Of a DNA stretch of 64,000 nt, positions 54,186-62,715 are shown piece by piece (position 1 is the stretch's first letter; the number at the start of each line of letters is the position of its first letter). The position numbers were made by a program, and so were the translations under genes. The notes below the pieces were generated by a model. The model saw only the letters and a program-made list of their open reading frames with translations, was not told where the DNA came from and made no database searches. This stretch comes from Isosphaeraceae bacterium (GTDB lineage: Bacteria > Planctomycetota > Planctomycetia > Isosphaerales > Isosphaeraceae): the NCBI GenBank assembly GCA_025356475.1, contig JANXSX010000064.1:1-64000 (forward strand), given 5' to 3'.

Positions 54186-55468
54186 CCTGTTGGGCGATCG
54201 GTTCTGATCGAATGTGTCGATTCCAGGTTGCTTTGCATGAAAATATGAAGGGATTACACGTGTTAGCATGGTTGTCAAAGCAAAAAGTCATCTTTACATG
54301 CCAAGGGTGTCAGCAAAAGCTGCGAGCCCCTGTTTCCACGCTGGGTCGAAAAGCGATTTGCCCACGGTGCGGGGGTCGGCTCTTCGTTCCCATCCTGAGC
54401 ATCATTCAGTCGTTGAGGACCGCAATTACATCGCTGCCGGCTGCGGCTCGGACGCAGAGTCAGACTGGGGTTGGCATGAGTCGTCGTGGGTTGGCGCGAC
54501 TGATGTCGAACAAGGCCGCGACTGGTGCGGCGAGCTTGTTCGTCTTTGGGGCTGCCTATCAGTACTATCGGACGAAACGCGGTATGACCTGGTTCCCCGA
54601 CCCAAGAATTAACACGCCGATCCACAATTTTCGACCGTTCCCACCCGATAATCCCTGGAATCAGGTCGTGGCGGATGCACCGCTCGACCCACTCTCTGAA
54701 GTCATCATGAATTCGATCGGTCGTGACAAGCCCCTGCACCCCGACATCGGCTGGGGTTGGAGATATGGACCGACAGGTTACATCTACATGACTGTTGGTA
54801 ACGATGATCCGCTGATGCAGGTCGTCACAGAAGCATATAGTTATGAAAGTGACCCCGGACCCTATCGGATCCCCTTGGATGCACCGATCGAAGGAGGACC
54901 GAATGGCACCGGCGACCGCCATGTGATTGTGGTCGACACCGATAACTGGATGCTTTACGAGCTATTTAATGCGCGAATCAAAAATGAGACCTGGCATGCC
55001 GACAGCGGAGCGATTTTCGACCTTAAAGTGAACAGTACGCGTACTGCCGGTTGGGGATCTGCCGATGCTGCGGGCTTGCCGATCTTTCCCGGACTGGTTC
55101 GTTATGAAGAAGTTCACGAAGCGAAGGTCATTCCTCACGCCCTTCGATTCACGGTCAAACGTTCACGAAGAGCTTATGTCCCGCCCGCAAGCCAATTCGC
55201 GAGTCCCCATAAGGATGTGACACTCCCACTGATGGGGATGCGGGTCCGGCTCCGAGAATCGTTTGAGATGTCGAAATTTTCCGAGCCGATGCAGGTGATT
55301 CTCACCTGTTTGAAGCAGTATGGAATGCTGCTTGCCGACAATGGTGGAGATATGTTTCTGAACGGAGCATATCATGAGGACTGGAGTATGTCAGACTTGA
55401 AGACGCTCAAGAACGTCAAGGCTCGTGACTTTGAGGTGATCCGTATGGACGGACTGGTGCCGGGCTAG
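54182..55468 (+). CDS. Zinc-ribbon protein with an unnamed C-terminal domain
   Basis: 428 residues from the GTG at 54182, overlapping the preceding stop by 4 bases; an ATG at 54245 would remove 21 residues. CQGCQQKLRAPVSTLGRKAI followed by CPRCGG forms a four-cysteine zinc ribbon near residues 40-65. A weakly hydrophobic stretch (AATGAASLFVFGAAYQYY) follows. The rest carries NPWNQVVADAPLDPLSEVIM, NSIGRDKPLHPDIGWGW, GDRHVIVVDTDNWMLYELFN and PHALRFTVKRSRRAYV. I know similar sequence from bacterial hypothetical/secreted proteins, but not a named fold. Third gene of the trio. Confidence 0.65.
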   Translation: MTCWAIGSDRMCRFQVALHENMKGLHVLAWLSKQKVIFTCQGCQQKLRAPVSTLGRKAICPRCGGRLFVPILSIIQSLRTAITSLPAAARTQSQTGVGMSRRGLARLMSNKAATGAASLFVFGAAYQYYRTKRGMTWFPDPRINTPIHNFRPFPPDNPWNQVVADAPLDPLSEVIMNSIGRDKPLHPDIGWGWRYGPTGYIYMTVGNDDPLMQVVTEAYSYESDPGPYRIPLDAPIEGGPNGTGDRHVIVVDTDNWMLYELFNARIKNETWHADSGAIFDLKVNSTRTAGWGSADAAGLPIFPGLVRYEEVHEAKVIPHALRFTVKRSRRAYVPPASQFASPHKDVTLPLMGMRVRLRESFEMSKFSEPMQVILTCLKQYGMLLADNGGDMFLNGAYHEDWSMSDLKTLKNVKARDFEVIRMDGLVPG

Positions 55469-55492
55469 CCTGGGAGGATCGATTCCAAATCG

Positions 55493-56704
55493 CTATCGAT
55501 ACACAGAACCACCATCGGCAGACCTGCAGATATGCACGTTCGGTCGAGTCCCCGTCTGTTTGAGGTAGCCTTCCATCACGCTCTCGGCAAAGGGTTCAGC
55601 CTTGTCGGCTTCGACGAGGTTCACCGTACAACCGGCCCATCCTGCCCCTGAGAGTTTCCCACCCAGAAATCCGGGCGCGTTTTCGGCAGCCTCGACCAAG
55701 GTATTGAGTGCGGGCGAACTGTTCTCAAAATTATCGCGACTCGATGCATGGGACGCTGACATGAGTCGACCGAACTCGGCCACCTCTCCCTGCTTTAACG
55801 CGACTGCGCCGGCGGTCACGCGAGCGTTCTCGGTCAGGACATGGCGAGCCCGAAGTCGTCCGACAAGGTCTAACTCCGCCCAGTGGGCTCGAAGCATGTC
55901 GGCAGTCACGTCGCGGAGACTCGTGATATTCGACGTTTCGACATGACTTTGGAAATAGGAAACGACCGATTGGCACTCCGCTCGTCGGAGGTTATACATC
56001 CCATCGGCGAGCTTCCGTGAGGTCATGGTGTCGCAAACAATGAGCGCCGGGGCAGGGCTCCCTAGTGGGACTCGGGCATAGTCGAATGAGCGACAGTCGA
56101 GTGTCAAGGCATGGTCGGCACGCCCAAAAAGGGTGGAGACGTGATCGAGTAATCCGGAGTTCACACCAACATATTCATTTTCTGCGCGACGGAGCAGCTT
56201 GGCAAGATCCATACGCGAGGCATCATCTCCGACCAGGTTTGGCCCATTGATCAGTCCTGCGGCTCCGATTGCGATCGCGACTGTAGCTTGCAGGCTTGCC
56301 GAACTCGACAGACCGGCACCGAGCGGGATATCGCCGGCGATCACCATCTCGAAGCCAGCGGAAAGGGGTCCGTAAGCCTGTGCCAATGCCCAGCTCACCC
56401 CAGCGACATACGAAAGCCAGGAGCCGTTCCCAGAGTGGGGGATCTCCTCGCCGACCGAAAACCGCTTGTGCTGGTCGAGGTTGACCGAACGAACGTGGGC
56501 AACCTTGTGCGATCCCCGAGCAGGGCGGATCGCAACAACGCTGGCCCGGTCGATCGCTGCAGCGAGGACAAGCCCGTCATTGTGATCGGTGTGGTTGCCG
56601 AGGAGTTCAACCCGTGCCGGTGACAGGGCGAGCACTAATGGCTCGCCACCGAAACAGGTCGAAAACGCACGAAGTGTCGATTCGATTAGGGGCGATCGTT
56701 GCAT
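55493..56704 (-). CDS. galK: Galactokinase
   Basis: 403 residues from the ATG at 56704; a TTG at 56710 is two codons earlier. The GHMP kinase signature occurs three times: VELLGNHTDHNDGLVLAAAI (sugar site), PLGAGLSSSASLQ (ATP-binding glycines) and GGKLSGAGWAGCTVNLV (motif 3). It phosphorylates α-D-galactose at C1 in the Leloir pathway. Length is typical (about 390). galT and galE are not in the window. The stop is TAG, a normal stop in this genome. Confidence 0.93.
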   Translation of the reverse strand: MQRSPLIESTLRAFSTCFGGEPLVLALSPARVELLGNHTDHNDGLVLAAAIDRASVVAIRPARGSHKVAHVRSVNLDQHKRFSVGEEIPHSGNGSWLSYVAGVSWALAQAYGPLSAGFEMVIAGDIPLGAGLSSSASLQATVAIAIGAAGLINGPNLVGDDASRMDLAKLLRRAENEYVGVNSGLLDHVSTLFGRADHALTLDCRSFDYARVPLGSPAPALIVCDTMTSRKLADGMYNLRRAECQSVVSYFQSHVETSNITSLRDVTADMLRAHWAELDLVGRLRARHVLTENARVTAGAVALKQGEVAEFGRLMSASHASSRDNFENSSPALNTLVEAAENAPGFLGGKLSGAGWAGCTVNLVEADKAEPFAESVMEGYLKQTGTRPNVHICRSADGGSVYR

Positions 56705-56742
56705 AGACAATCGCTAGCTGGAGAGAGAATCTGCAAATCGAA

Positions 56743-56772
56743 ACCACCCCTCTTCCCGGAGGGAGAGAGGTG
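56743..56772. repeat. Short palindrome CCACCCCTCTTCCC...GGGAGAGAGGTGG
   Basis: CCACCCCTCTTCCC and GGGAGAGAGGTGG are imperfect inverted repeats around GGA. It lies between galK and metK and resembles the palindromes at 2207 and 26765. It could act as a weak terminator for metK. Confidence 0.5.
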
Positions 56773-56789
56773 GGCTCGGAGATCAAGAA

Positions 56790-57962
56790 TCAGAGCCCGG
56801 CGGCCTTCTTAAGCGTTTCGGCCTTGTCGATCTTTTCCCAGGTAAATTCGGGCTCACTACGACCGAAGTGGCCACCGCTCGCCGTCTTCTGATAGATCGG
56901 CCGACGGAGGTCGAGGTGTTTGATGATCCCCGAGGGGGTCAGAGGGAACGTGGCGCGGATCAGCTCGGCAATCTTGCTATCGGCGATCTTGCCGGTCCCT
57001 TCGGTATCGACGTGAACGCTGACCGGCTCACTCACGCCAATCGCGTACGCAAGCTGAATCTCGCAGCGCTCGGCAAGACCGCCGGCCACCACGTTCTTGG
57101 CCACATAGCGAGCCATGTACGCCGCAGAGCGATCGACTTTTGTGGGATCCTTGCCGCTGAACGCGCCGCCGCCATGCCGACCCCGACCGCCGTAGGTATC
57201 GACAATGATCTTCCGACCAGTCAGGCCGGCGTCACCATGCGGTCCGCCAACAACGAACCGTCCGGTTGGGTTGATATAGTACTTGGTGTTCGCGTCGATC
57301 ATGTTCGCCGGTAGGACTGGCAATATCACCAGTTCCTTGACAACCTTGCGAATCTCTTCGATCGGCACGTCTTCGGTTTGGGTCGAGAGCACGACCGTAT
57401 CGATGCGGACCGGCTTATCGTCCAGGTACTCGACGGTGACCTGGCTCTTGGCGTCCGGACGGAGCCACTTGATGGTGCCGTTCTTCCGCAACTCTGTGAT
57501 ACGATTGATGATCCGATGTGAGAGCGCGATCGGCATCGGCATCAATTCTTCGGTCTCGTTCGTCGCATAGCCGAACATCAGCCCCTGGTCACCCGCGCCG
57601 ATATCCTTACCGGCGTCGGAGTCCTCATTGACCCCCTGGGCGATGTCGGGCGATTGCTTACCAACTGCGATCATGACCGCGCACGTCTTGGCGTCGAAAC
57701 CCATATCGCTGGAGGTGTAGCCGATCTCTTCGACCACACGACGAACGATCGTGGGGTAATCGACGTGCGCCTTCGTGGTAATTTCGCCCGCGACGACGAT
57801 CAGGCCGGTCGTGAGCAGAGTCTCGCACGCGACACGCGAGTAGGGATCTTGGGCAAAAATAGCGTCGAGGATGCCGTCGGAGATCTGGTCGGCCATCTTA
57901 TCGGGATGGCCCATCGAGACCGACTCGCTGGTGAAGAAGTAGCGACTGCTGGCTTGCGACAC
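56790..57962 (-). CDS. metK: S-adenosylmethionine synthetase
   Basis: 390 residues from a GTG at 57962 with GAGGAG nine bases upstream; frames open further upstream would add 35 residues that do not match the family. [20 protein letters not shown] holds the N-terminal His and Asp ligands. [12 protein letters not shown] and [20 protein letters not shown] are the classical signatures. The enzyme makes SAM from methionine and ATP. No recognisable SAM riboswitch is seen in the 270-base leader. The gene stands alone between galK and the divergent aminopeptidase. Confidence 0.95.
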   Translation of the reverse strand: MSQASSRYFFTSESVSMGHPDKMADQISDGILDAIFAQDPYSRVACETLLTTGLIVVAGEITTKAHVDYPTIVRRVVEEIGYTSSDMGFDAKTCAVMIAVGKQSPDIAQGVNEDSDAGKDIGAGDQGLMFGYATNETEELMPMPIALSHRIINRITELRKNGTIKWLRPDAKSQVTVEYLDDKPVRIDTVVLSTQTEDVPIEEIRKVVKELVILPVLPANMIDANTKYYINPTGRFVVGGPHGDAGLTGRKIIVDTYGGRGRHGGGAFSGKDPTKVDRSAAYMARYVAKNVVAGGLAERCEIQLAYAIGVSEPVSVHVDTEGTGKIADSKIAELIRATFPLTPSGIIKHLDLRRPIYQKTASGGHFGRSEPEFTWEKIDKAETLKKAAGL

Positions 57963-58229
57963 GGACGAATTCTCCTCGGTTCCCGACGACCAACCGTCCC
58001 AAGACAGTCGGTTGACAATACAGATCCGCCACCGAGACGGTGGCACTGGAAATAAAGATTGTAGCAACTACGTCGATGGGGTGTAAAGAATTCGCGAGTC
58101 ATTTGATTCTGACCACGAGAAATCACGCAGGATCGGGCCGGTTCTGAAGCCTGTTCCCTCCGTACGTCTCGTCCGTTACGATGAAATTCTTCACACCTGA
58201 CGGCTTTCCCGCCCGTCGAAAGGAAACGC

Positions 58230-59699
58230 ATGCATCTCATCTCGCGGCATCGATTTGTTCTCGGTCTCTCGCTCGGCTTGGTTGTTCTGAACTCGACCTT
58301 CGGGGCTGAGTTGCCGTCGCTCATGGAACAGCCCCGAGCGGACTTCGCCACTCGACGTCGCGAGCTGGCGAAACTCGTCAAAGACGCGGAGGCGAAACGG
58401 CCAAACCTTGGCGGCATGCGGGGGGCGGCAACCAAAGCTGAGGGGGGCGAGCCGAGAGCTTCCGAGCCAATCGTGGTGCTGATCGGTGACGCCGGCAACG
58501 AAGAGGGCAAGTTCCGGCAGGAGAACAACTTCGCCTACCTGACCGGGGTTGATGTTCCGGGCTCAGCCCTGATCCTCTTCCCCGATGGGACGGAGACCCT
58601 GTACCTCCCGCCCCGCGATCCTATGAGCGAGCGCTGGAACGGGAAAACGATCGGTCCGGACACCGAAACCGCCGAACTGGTCGGTTTCTCGAAAGTTGAG
58701 TCGACCGAAGCCTTCCTTGCCGACCTCTTCCGCGCGGCGAGCGATCCTCGTAAGCGGACTCGACGCAGCAAGCTTACTTCCTTCTATATGGTTGCCCCGG
58801 AAGGTCGGATGGGTGGAACTCCCAAGGAATCGGACTTCTTGAAGTTCGTCAAGCTCGGTGCGCCAAACACCCCGGTGCGTGACGTTTCGACGCTGATCCA
58901 CGAGTTGCGAACCATCAAGACCGAGGGCGAGGTCGCGCTGCTTCGCAAGGCGATCGCCATGACCGGCGATGCCCAGACCGATGTCATGAAAATCATTAAG
59001 CCTGGTATTGCTGAGTATGTCCTTGAAGGGACGATCCTGGGCGCATTCATGCGTGGTGGCTCCGATCGGCCGGGATTCCCATCGATCGTGGGGTCGGGAC
59101 CAAACTCTTGCATCATGCATTATATGGCGAACCGACGGATGATCGAAGATGGAGAACTCGTCGTCGTGGATATTGGCGCGGAATATATGAATTACACCGC
59201 CGATATCACACGAACCTACCCCAGCAGCGGCAAGTTTTCCCCTCGCCAACGCGAGATCTATCAACTTGTGCTTGATGCCCAGAGCGGTGCCGCCGCACAG
59301 TTCAAGCTTGGTGAGACAAGTCAGCCTATCCTCAACCGTTGGGTCCATGACTTCTTCAAAGCGAGCTCCCTGCGTGCCAAAGACCTCGAAGGGGTTGAGC
59401 AAACCATGGATCACTTCTTCGCCCATGGGCTTGGCCACTCGCTCGGCATGGATGTCCACGACGTCGGTGATAGCCGCCGACCCCTTAAACCGGGCGAAGT
59501 CTTCACGATTGAGCCTGGTATCTACATCCAGAGCGAGTCGCTTGGCGTCCGGATCGAGGACGACTACGTCGTGAATAAGGATGGAACGCTTGAGAAGATC
59601 TCGAAAGGAATCGTCAGCGAAGTCGACGAGATCGAACGGGCGATCGCCGAGTCCAAGACCAGTCGATCGATCGGAACCAAGGCGGCGAGCAATCCATAA
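58230..59699 (+). CDS. Secreted Xaa-Pro aminopeptidase (M24B)
   Basis: 489 residues. A signal peptide (FVLGLSLGLVVLNSTFGA) directs export. The N-terminal creatinase-like domain spans ~25-230 and the M24 pita-bread domain the rest. Metal ligands are Asp in VVVDIGAEYMNYTADITRTY, His in HGLGHSLGMDVHDVG, and Glu in FTIEPGIYI and IRIEDDY-like VRIEDDYVV. It removes an N-terminal residue before proline. Planctomycetes often encode secreted versions for peptide uptake. The gene stands alone, divergent from metK. Confidence 0.92.
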   Translation: MHLISRHRFVLGLSLGLVVLNSTFGAELPSLMEQPRADFATRRRELAKLVKDAEAKRPNLGGMRGAATKAEGGEPRASEPIVVLIGDAGNEEGKFRQENNFAYLTGVDVPGSALILFPDGTETLYLPPRDPMSERWNGKTIGPDTETAELVGFSKVESTEAFLADLFRAASDPRKRTRRSKLTSFYMVAPEGRMGGTPKESDFLKFVKLGAPNTPVRDVSTLIHELRTIKTEGEVALLRKAIAMTGDAQTDVMKIIKPGIAEYVLEGTILGAFMRGGSDRPGFPSIVGSGPNSCIMHYMANRRMIEDGELVVVDIGAEYMNYTADITRTYPSSGKFSPRQREIYQLVLDAQSGAAAQFKLGETSQPILNRWVHDFFKASSLRAKDLEGVEQTMDHFFAHGLGHSLGMDVHDVGDSRRPLKPGEVFTIEPGIYIQSESLGVRIEDDYVVNKDGTLEKISKGIVSEVDEIERAIAESKTSRSIGTKAASNP

Positions 59700-59789
59700 A
59701 CCTTTGGGTCAGATGTCGCACGTTGTCGTGGAGCAAGGAACCGACTACTTTAGGGGTGTTCCGATTTTGATTTGTGGGAGACCAGACCG

Positions 59790-60755
59790 ATGACGAGCCT
59801 CAGTCGCTTCCTTGCTTGCGCGATCGTACTCTCGATTCCGGCGATCGCGCCGGGCCAGGCTGTCCCGAGCCCGGCCAACAAACCGGTTCGTGCTTCGATC
59901 TATGACGCCAAGGCCGATGCCCGCGAGCAGGTCAAGGTGGCCTCGGCGCTGGCGAAACGCGATGCGAAGCGGGTGCTTGTGATGTTCGGTGGCGACTGGT
60001 GTGGTTGGTGCCACAAGCTACACGCACTCTTCGCCAGTAACGCTGAGATCAAGAAGATGCTCAGTACAGAGTATGTTCTCGTGATGGTCGACACCGAGGC
60101 ACCCAACGCCCGGGCCCTGCTCGCTGAGTGTGTAGGGGATCTACCCCCAGTTGGCTTTCCGTTCCTGGCCGTCCTCGATCGCCAAGGTCAGATTGTGACC
60201 CGTCAGAGGACGGACCCGCTCGAAGAAGGGGACCACCACGACCCGGTGAAGGTCAAGGAGTTCCTCGGTAAGTGGGTCGCCCCCAAAGCCGATGCCGTCA
60301 AAGTTCTCGAGGATGGTCTAGCCAAAGCACGGAGCGAGGATAAGGCCCTCTTCCTCCACTTTGGTGCCCCGTGGTGCGGCTGGTGCCACCAGCTCGATGC
60401 GTTCCTCGCTCGTGCCGATATGTCGGAAATCCTGGGCAAAGAATTCGTTGATCTCAAGATCGATACCGAACGGATGATCGGTGGAGACGCGATCCTCGCC
60501 AAGTACAATGCCGAGAAGGCGGGCGGAATCCCCTGGTTTGTCTTCCTCGACACCAGCGGCAAGCCGATCGTCAACTCCGAGGGTCCCAAGGGGAATATTG
60601 GCTACCCTGCCTCTCCCGAGGAGATCGACCACTTCATCCATATGATCAAGAAGTCCGCACGCAAGCTTGACGCCTCGCAGATCAAGACGATCGAAGACGT
60701 ACTCAAGCTCGAAGCCAAGAAACTCGAGCAGGCGCGGACCAGCCCTGCCAAGTAA
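59790..60755 (+). CDS. Secreted protein with two thioredoxin-like domains (CGWC x2)
   Basis: 321 residues from the ATG at 59790 with GGGAG nine bases upstream. A signal peptide (SLSRFLACAIVLSIPAIAPG) is followed by two thioredoxin-like domains. The first has DWCGWCHKLHALF, the second PWCGWCHQLDAFL, each followed by a metal-like K-x-x-L-x-x-E/D region and cis-Pro GxPxFVFLD. The domains are tandem and similar; a helical tail (EDVLKLEAKKLEQARTSP) closes the protein. CGWC occurs in the thioredoxin_7/DUF255-type family. Redox maintenance of exported proteins is likely. Confidence 0.85.
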   Translation: MTSLSRFLACAIVLSIPAIAPGQAVPSPANKPVRASIYDAKADAREQVKVASALAKRDAKRVLVMFGGDWCGWCHKLHALFASNAEIKKMLSTEYVLVMVDTEAPNARALLAECVGDLPPVGFPFLAVLDRQGQIVTRQRTDPLEEGDHHDPVKVKEFLGKWVAPKADAVKVLEDGLAKARSEDKALFLHFGAPWCGWCHQLDAFLARADMSEILGKEFVDLKIDTERMIGGDAILAKYNAEKAGGIPWFVFLDTSGKPIVNSEGPKGNIGYPASPEEIDHFIHMIKKSARKLDASQIKTIEDVLKLEAKKLEQARTSPAK

Positions 60756-60830
60756 AGGGCCCGTCGACGGAGGAATAGGGACAGTTCGCGAATAACTCCT
60801 CAAGATCCCATAGGAACTCGAACCCTCCAG

Positions 60831-60873
60831 GAGAGTTGCAAAGTCCTCATCCATTCCTTCTCCCTCGGGACAA
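60831..60873. repeat. Dispersed repeat GAGAGTTGCAAAG + CCTTCTCCCTCGGGA (copy 2)
   Basis: GAGAGTTGCAAAG is followed about 14 bases later by CCTTCTCCCTCGGGAC, matching the copy at 26738-26785 in order, spacing and sequence. Both copies are in gene-free DNA. Confidence 0.6.
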
Positions 60874-61089
60874 GGGACCGAGTTTGCAATCCTCCTATCA
60901 GTCCATCAAGCAGCTCGAGTGGTCGAGGCATCGAGCCCTTTTTCATCTGAGAATTTCCGTTGACAAATTCTCAACTCGAGTCGCTCCTGAACGAGATCGA
61001 ATCTGATCGGCTTGAGCGTAAGAGGTGATGGCGTCCATCGAAACACTCCGTATTTGCCCGTCTTGCCGTCCAATCGTGAGTAAAAACGA

Positions 61090-61121
61090 GCGACCCAACG
61101 CGAGCTTGCACGTTGGGTCGC
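61090..61121 (-). terminator. Intrinsic terminator of the DUF1501 gene
   Basis: GCGACCCAACG (61090-61100) and CGTTGGGTCGC (61111-61121) form a perfect 11-bp stem with a 10-nt loop. On leftward transcripts it is followed by TCGTTTTTA, a good U-run. It lies 18 bases past the DUF1501 stop. Confidence 0.85.
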
Positions 61122-61138
61122 CAATGGGGGGCGTTCGC

Positions 61139-62614
61139 TCAAACGAAGAGCCGACCGACGGCTTCGGCTTTGACGAGTTCTCGGGGCTGCTTGAGGTGGT
61201 TGTACACGATCGTGGCGGGGTCGATGCCCAAGGCGTGATAAATCGTGGCGAGCAACTCGCCGGGATGGACTGGGTCCTCGATCGGGGCGGAGCCGGTCTT
61301 GTCGGACTTGCCGTGGATGTTGCCTCGCTTGATCCCGGCCCCAGCCATCATCGCGGTATAGCAATATGGCCAGTGATCACGTCCATCAGCGCTGTTGCCG
61401 TTACCAGAGGTGCTGACACCTTTTTGCGGGCTGCGACCGAACTCGCCAACAGCGACGACGAGGGTGTCTTTGAGCATGCCTCGCTCGTCAAGGTCGGTGA
61501 TGAGCCCAGAAAGGCCGGCGTCGAGCATTGGACCGGACTGGTCCTTCATCCGTTTGCTGAGGTCGACGTGGTGGTCCCATGAGTGGTTGTCGGAGTTGGC
61601 GACCTTGGGCCAGACGACCTCGACAACGCGTGTACCAGCCTCGACCAGGCGGCGGGCCAACAGGCAGCTCTGGCCAAAGGTGTTACGACCGTACATGTCG
61701 CGAATCTTTTCGGATTCTTGCGCAATGTTAAATGCTTCACGAGCACGGCCTGAGATCACAAGGCTGAGTGCCTTGTCGTAATACTCGTTGAGGTTGTAGT
61801 CGGCGACGGCCTTCTCGATTTCGGGCATGCCCGCATCGATCGCCTGACGGAGCTTGGCCCGGCGTTCCAGGCGCATCGCGAAGACCTCGGGGCGAAGCTG
61901 GAGGTCGTCGACCCGGATCTTGTCCATCTTGGCGAGGTCCATGTCATCGCCATCAGGGTAGAGCGTATAAGGGTCATACGCCTTGCCGAGGAACCCCGCC
62001 GAGCCCCCCTTGCCAACGACATTCGACTCCTGGAGCGGGCGCGGGAGCATGACAAACGGGAGCATCGGCTCGGTCGGCGGCTTGAGGCGGACGATCTGGG
62101 AGCCGAAGTTGGGGAAATCCTTAGCGTTGGGGGGTTCAAGCTGGCCCGACGGACTGACCTTATCGGTCGTATAGCCGGTCATCATTTGATAGATGGCCGC
62201 CGTGTGATTGAACAGGCCGTTGGGGGTGTAGCTCATCGACCGGATCATCGTCAGTTTATCCGTGACCATTGCCAGCTTGGGCAGGATCTCGGTGAACTGG
62301 AGGCCGGGGACCTTGGTATCGATCGCTTTGAAGGCGCTTCGGACGTTGTCGGGGACATTCTCTTTGGGGTCCCACAGGTCGAGGTGGCTAGGCCCCCCCT
62401 GGAGATAGACCATGATGATGCTCTTGGCTTGGCCCCAGCCTGCGGTCGGTGCAGTGACGGCGGCGGCCCGCGCCGAGACGGCCTGAAGCTCCAACAGTGT
62501 GCCAAGGGACATGCCGAGGAGCCCCGAACCACCCACCCGCAGGATGTCGCGTCGGGTCACCCCAAGGCTTCGATCGCACAGGTCCTTGCCAGCCTGACCG
62601 GGAACGATGATCAT
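61139..62614 (-). CDS. DUF1501 protein (exported sulfatase-like)
   Basis: 491 residues. The N-terminus has a twin-arginine-like signal ([20 protein letters not shown]) followed by the DUF1501 body. Landmarks are [73 protein letters not shown] and [19 protein letters not shown]. The family has the alkaline-phosphatase fold and is almost always encoded next to DUF1553 proteins in planctomycetes, as here. Function is unproven; polysaccharide or cell-surface roles are suspected. The terminator at 61090 ends it. Confidence 0.92.
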   Translation of the reverse strand: MIIVPGQAGKDLCDRSLGVTRRDILRVGGSGLLGMSLGTLLELQAVSARAAAVTAPTAGWGQAKSIIMVYLQGGPSHLDLWDPKENVPDNVRSAFKAIDTKVPGLQFTEILPKLAMVTDKLTMIRSMSYTPNGLFNHTAAIYQMMTGYTTDKVSPSGQLEPPNAKDFPNFGSQIVRLKPPTEPMLPFVMLPRPLQESNVVGKGGSAGFLGKAYDPYTLYPDGDDMDLAKMDKIRVDDLQLRPEVFAMRLERRAKLRQAIDAGMPEIEKAVADYNLNEYYDKALSLVISGRAREAFNIAQESEKIRDMYGRNTFGQSCLLARRLVEAGTRVVEVVWPKVANSDNHSWDHHVDLSKRMKDQSGPMLDAGLSGLITDLDERGMLKDTLVVAVGEFGRSPQKGVSTSGNGNSADGRDHWPYCYTAMMAGAGIKRGNIHGKSDKTGSAPIEDPVHPGELLATIYHALGIDPATIVYNHLKQPRELVKAEAVGRLFV

Positions 62615-62715
62615 CTCGCGGCTCCTCAGAGAGAAGGTAGGGGGAACTTGATCGCAGCGTAATGTAATCTCGTGTCTGAGGGATGTGAATATCCCTCAAG
62701 TTGTCCATAGGGGCA

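Larger units (their letters stand above)
60756..61138. other. Intergenic region with repeat and terminator
   Basis: No gene is supported here. It carries a copy of the dispersed repeat (60831-60873) and a perfect terminator hairpin at 61090-61121 that ends the leftward DUF1501 gene. The remainder (60880-61080) shows nothing recognisable. Confidence 0.5.

Noticed and set aside
57963-58229. SAM riboswitch upstream of metK
   Set aside because: I could not trace the multi-stem core of any SAM riboswitch class; only short stems are visible.
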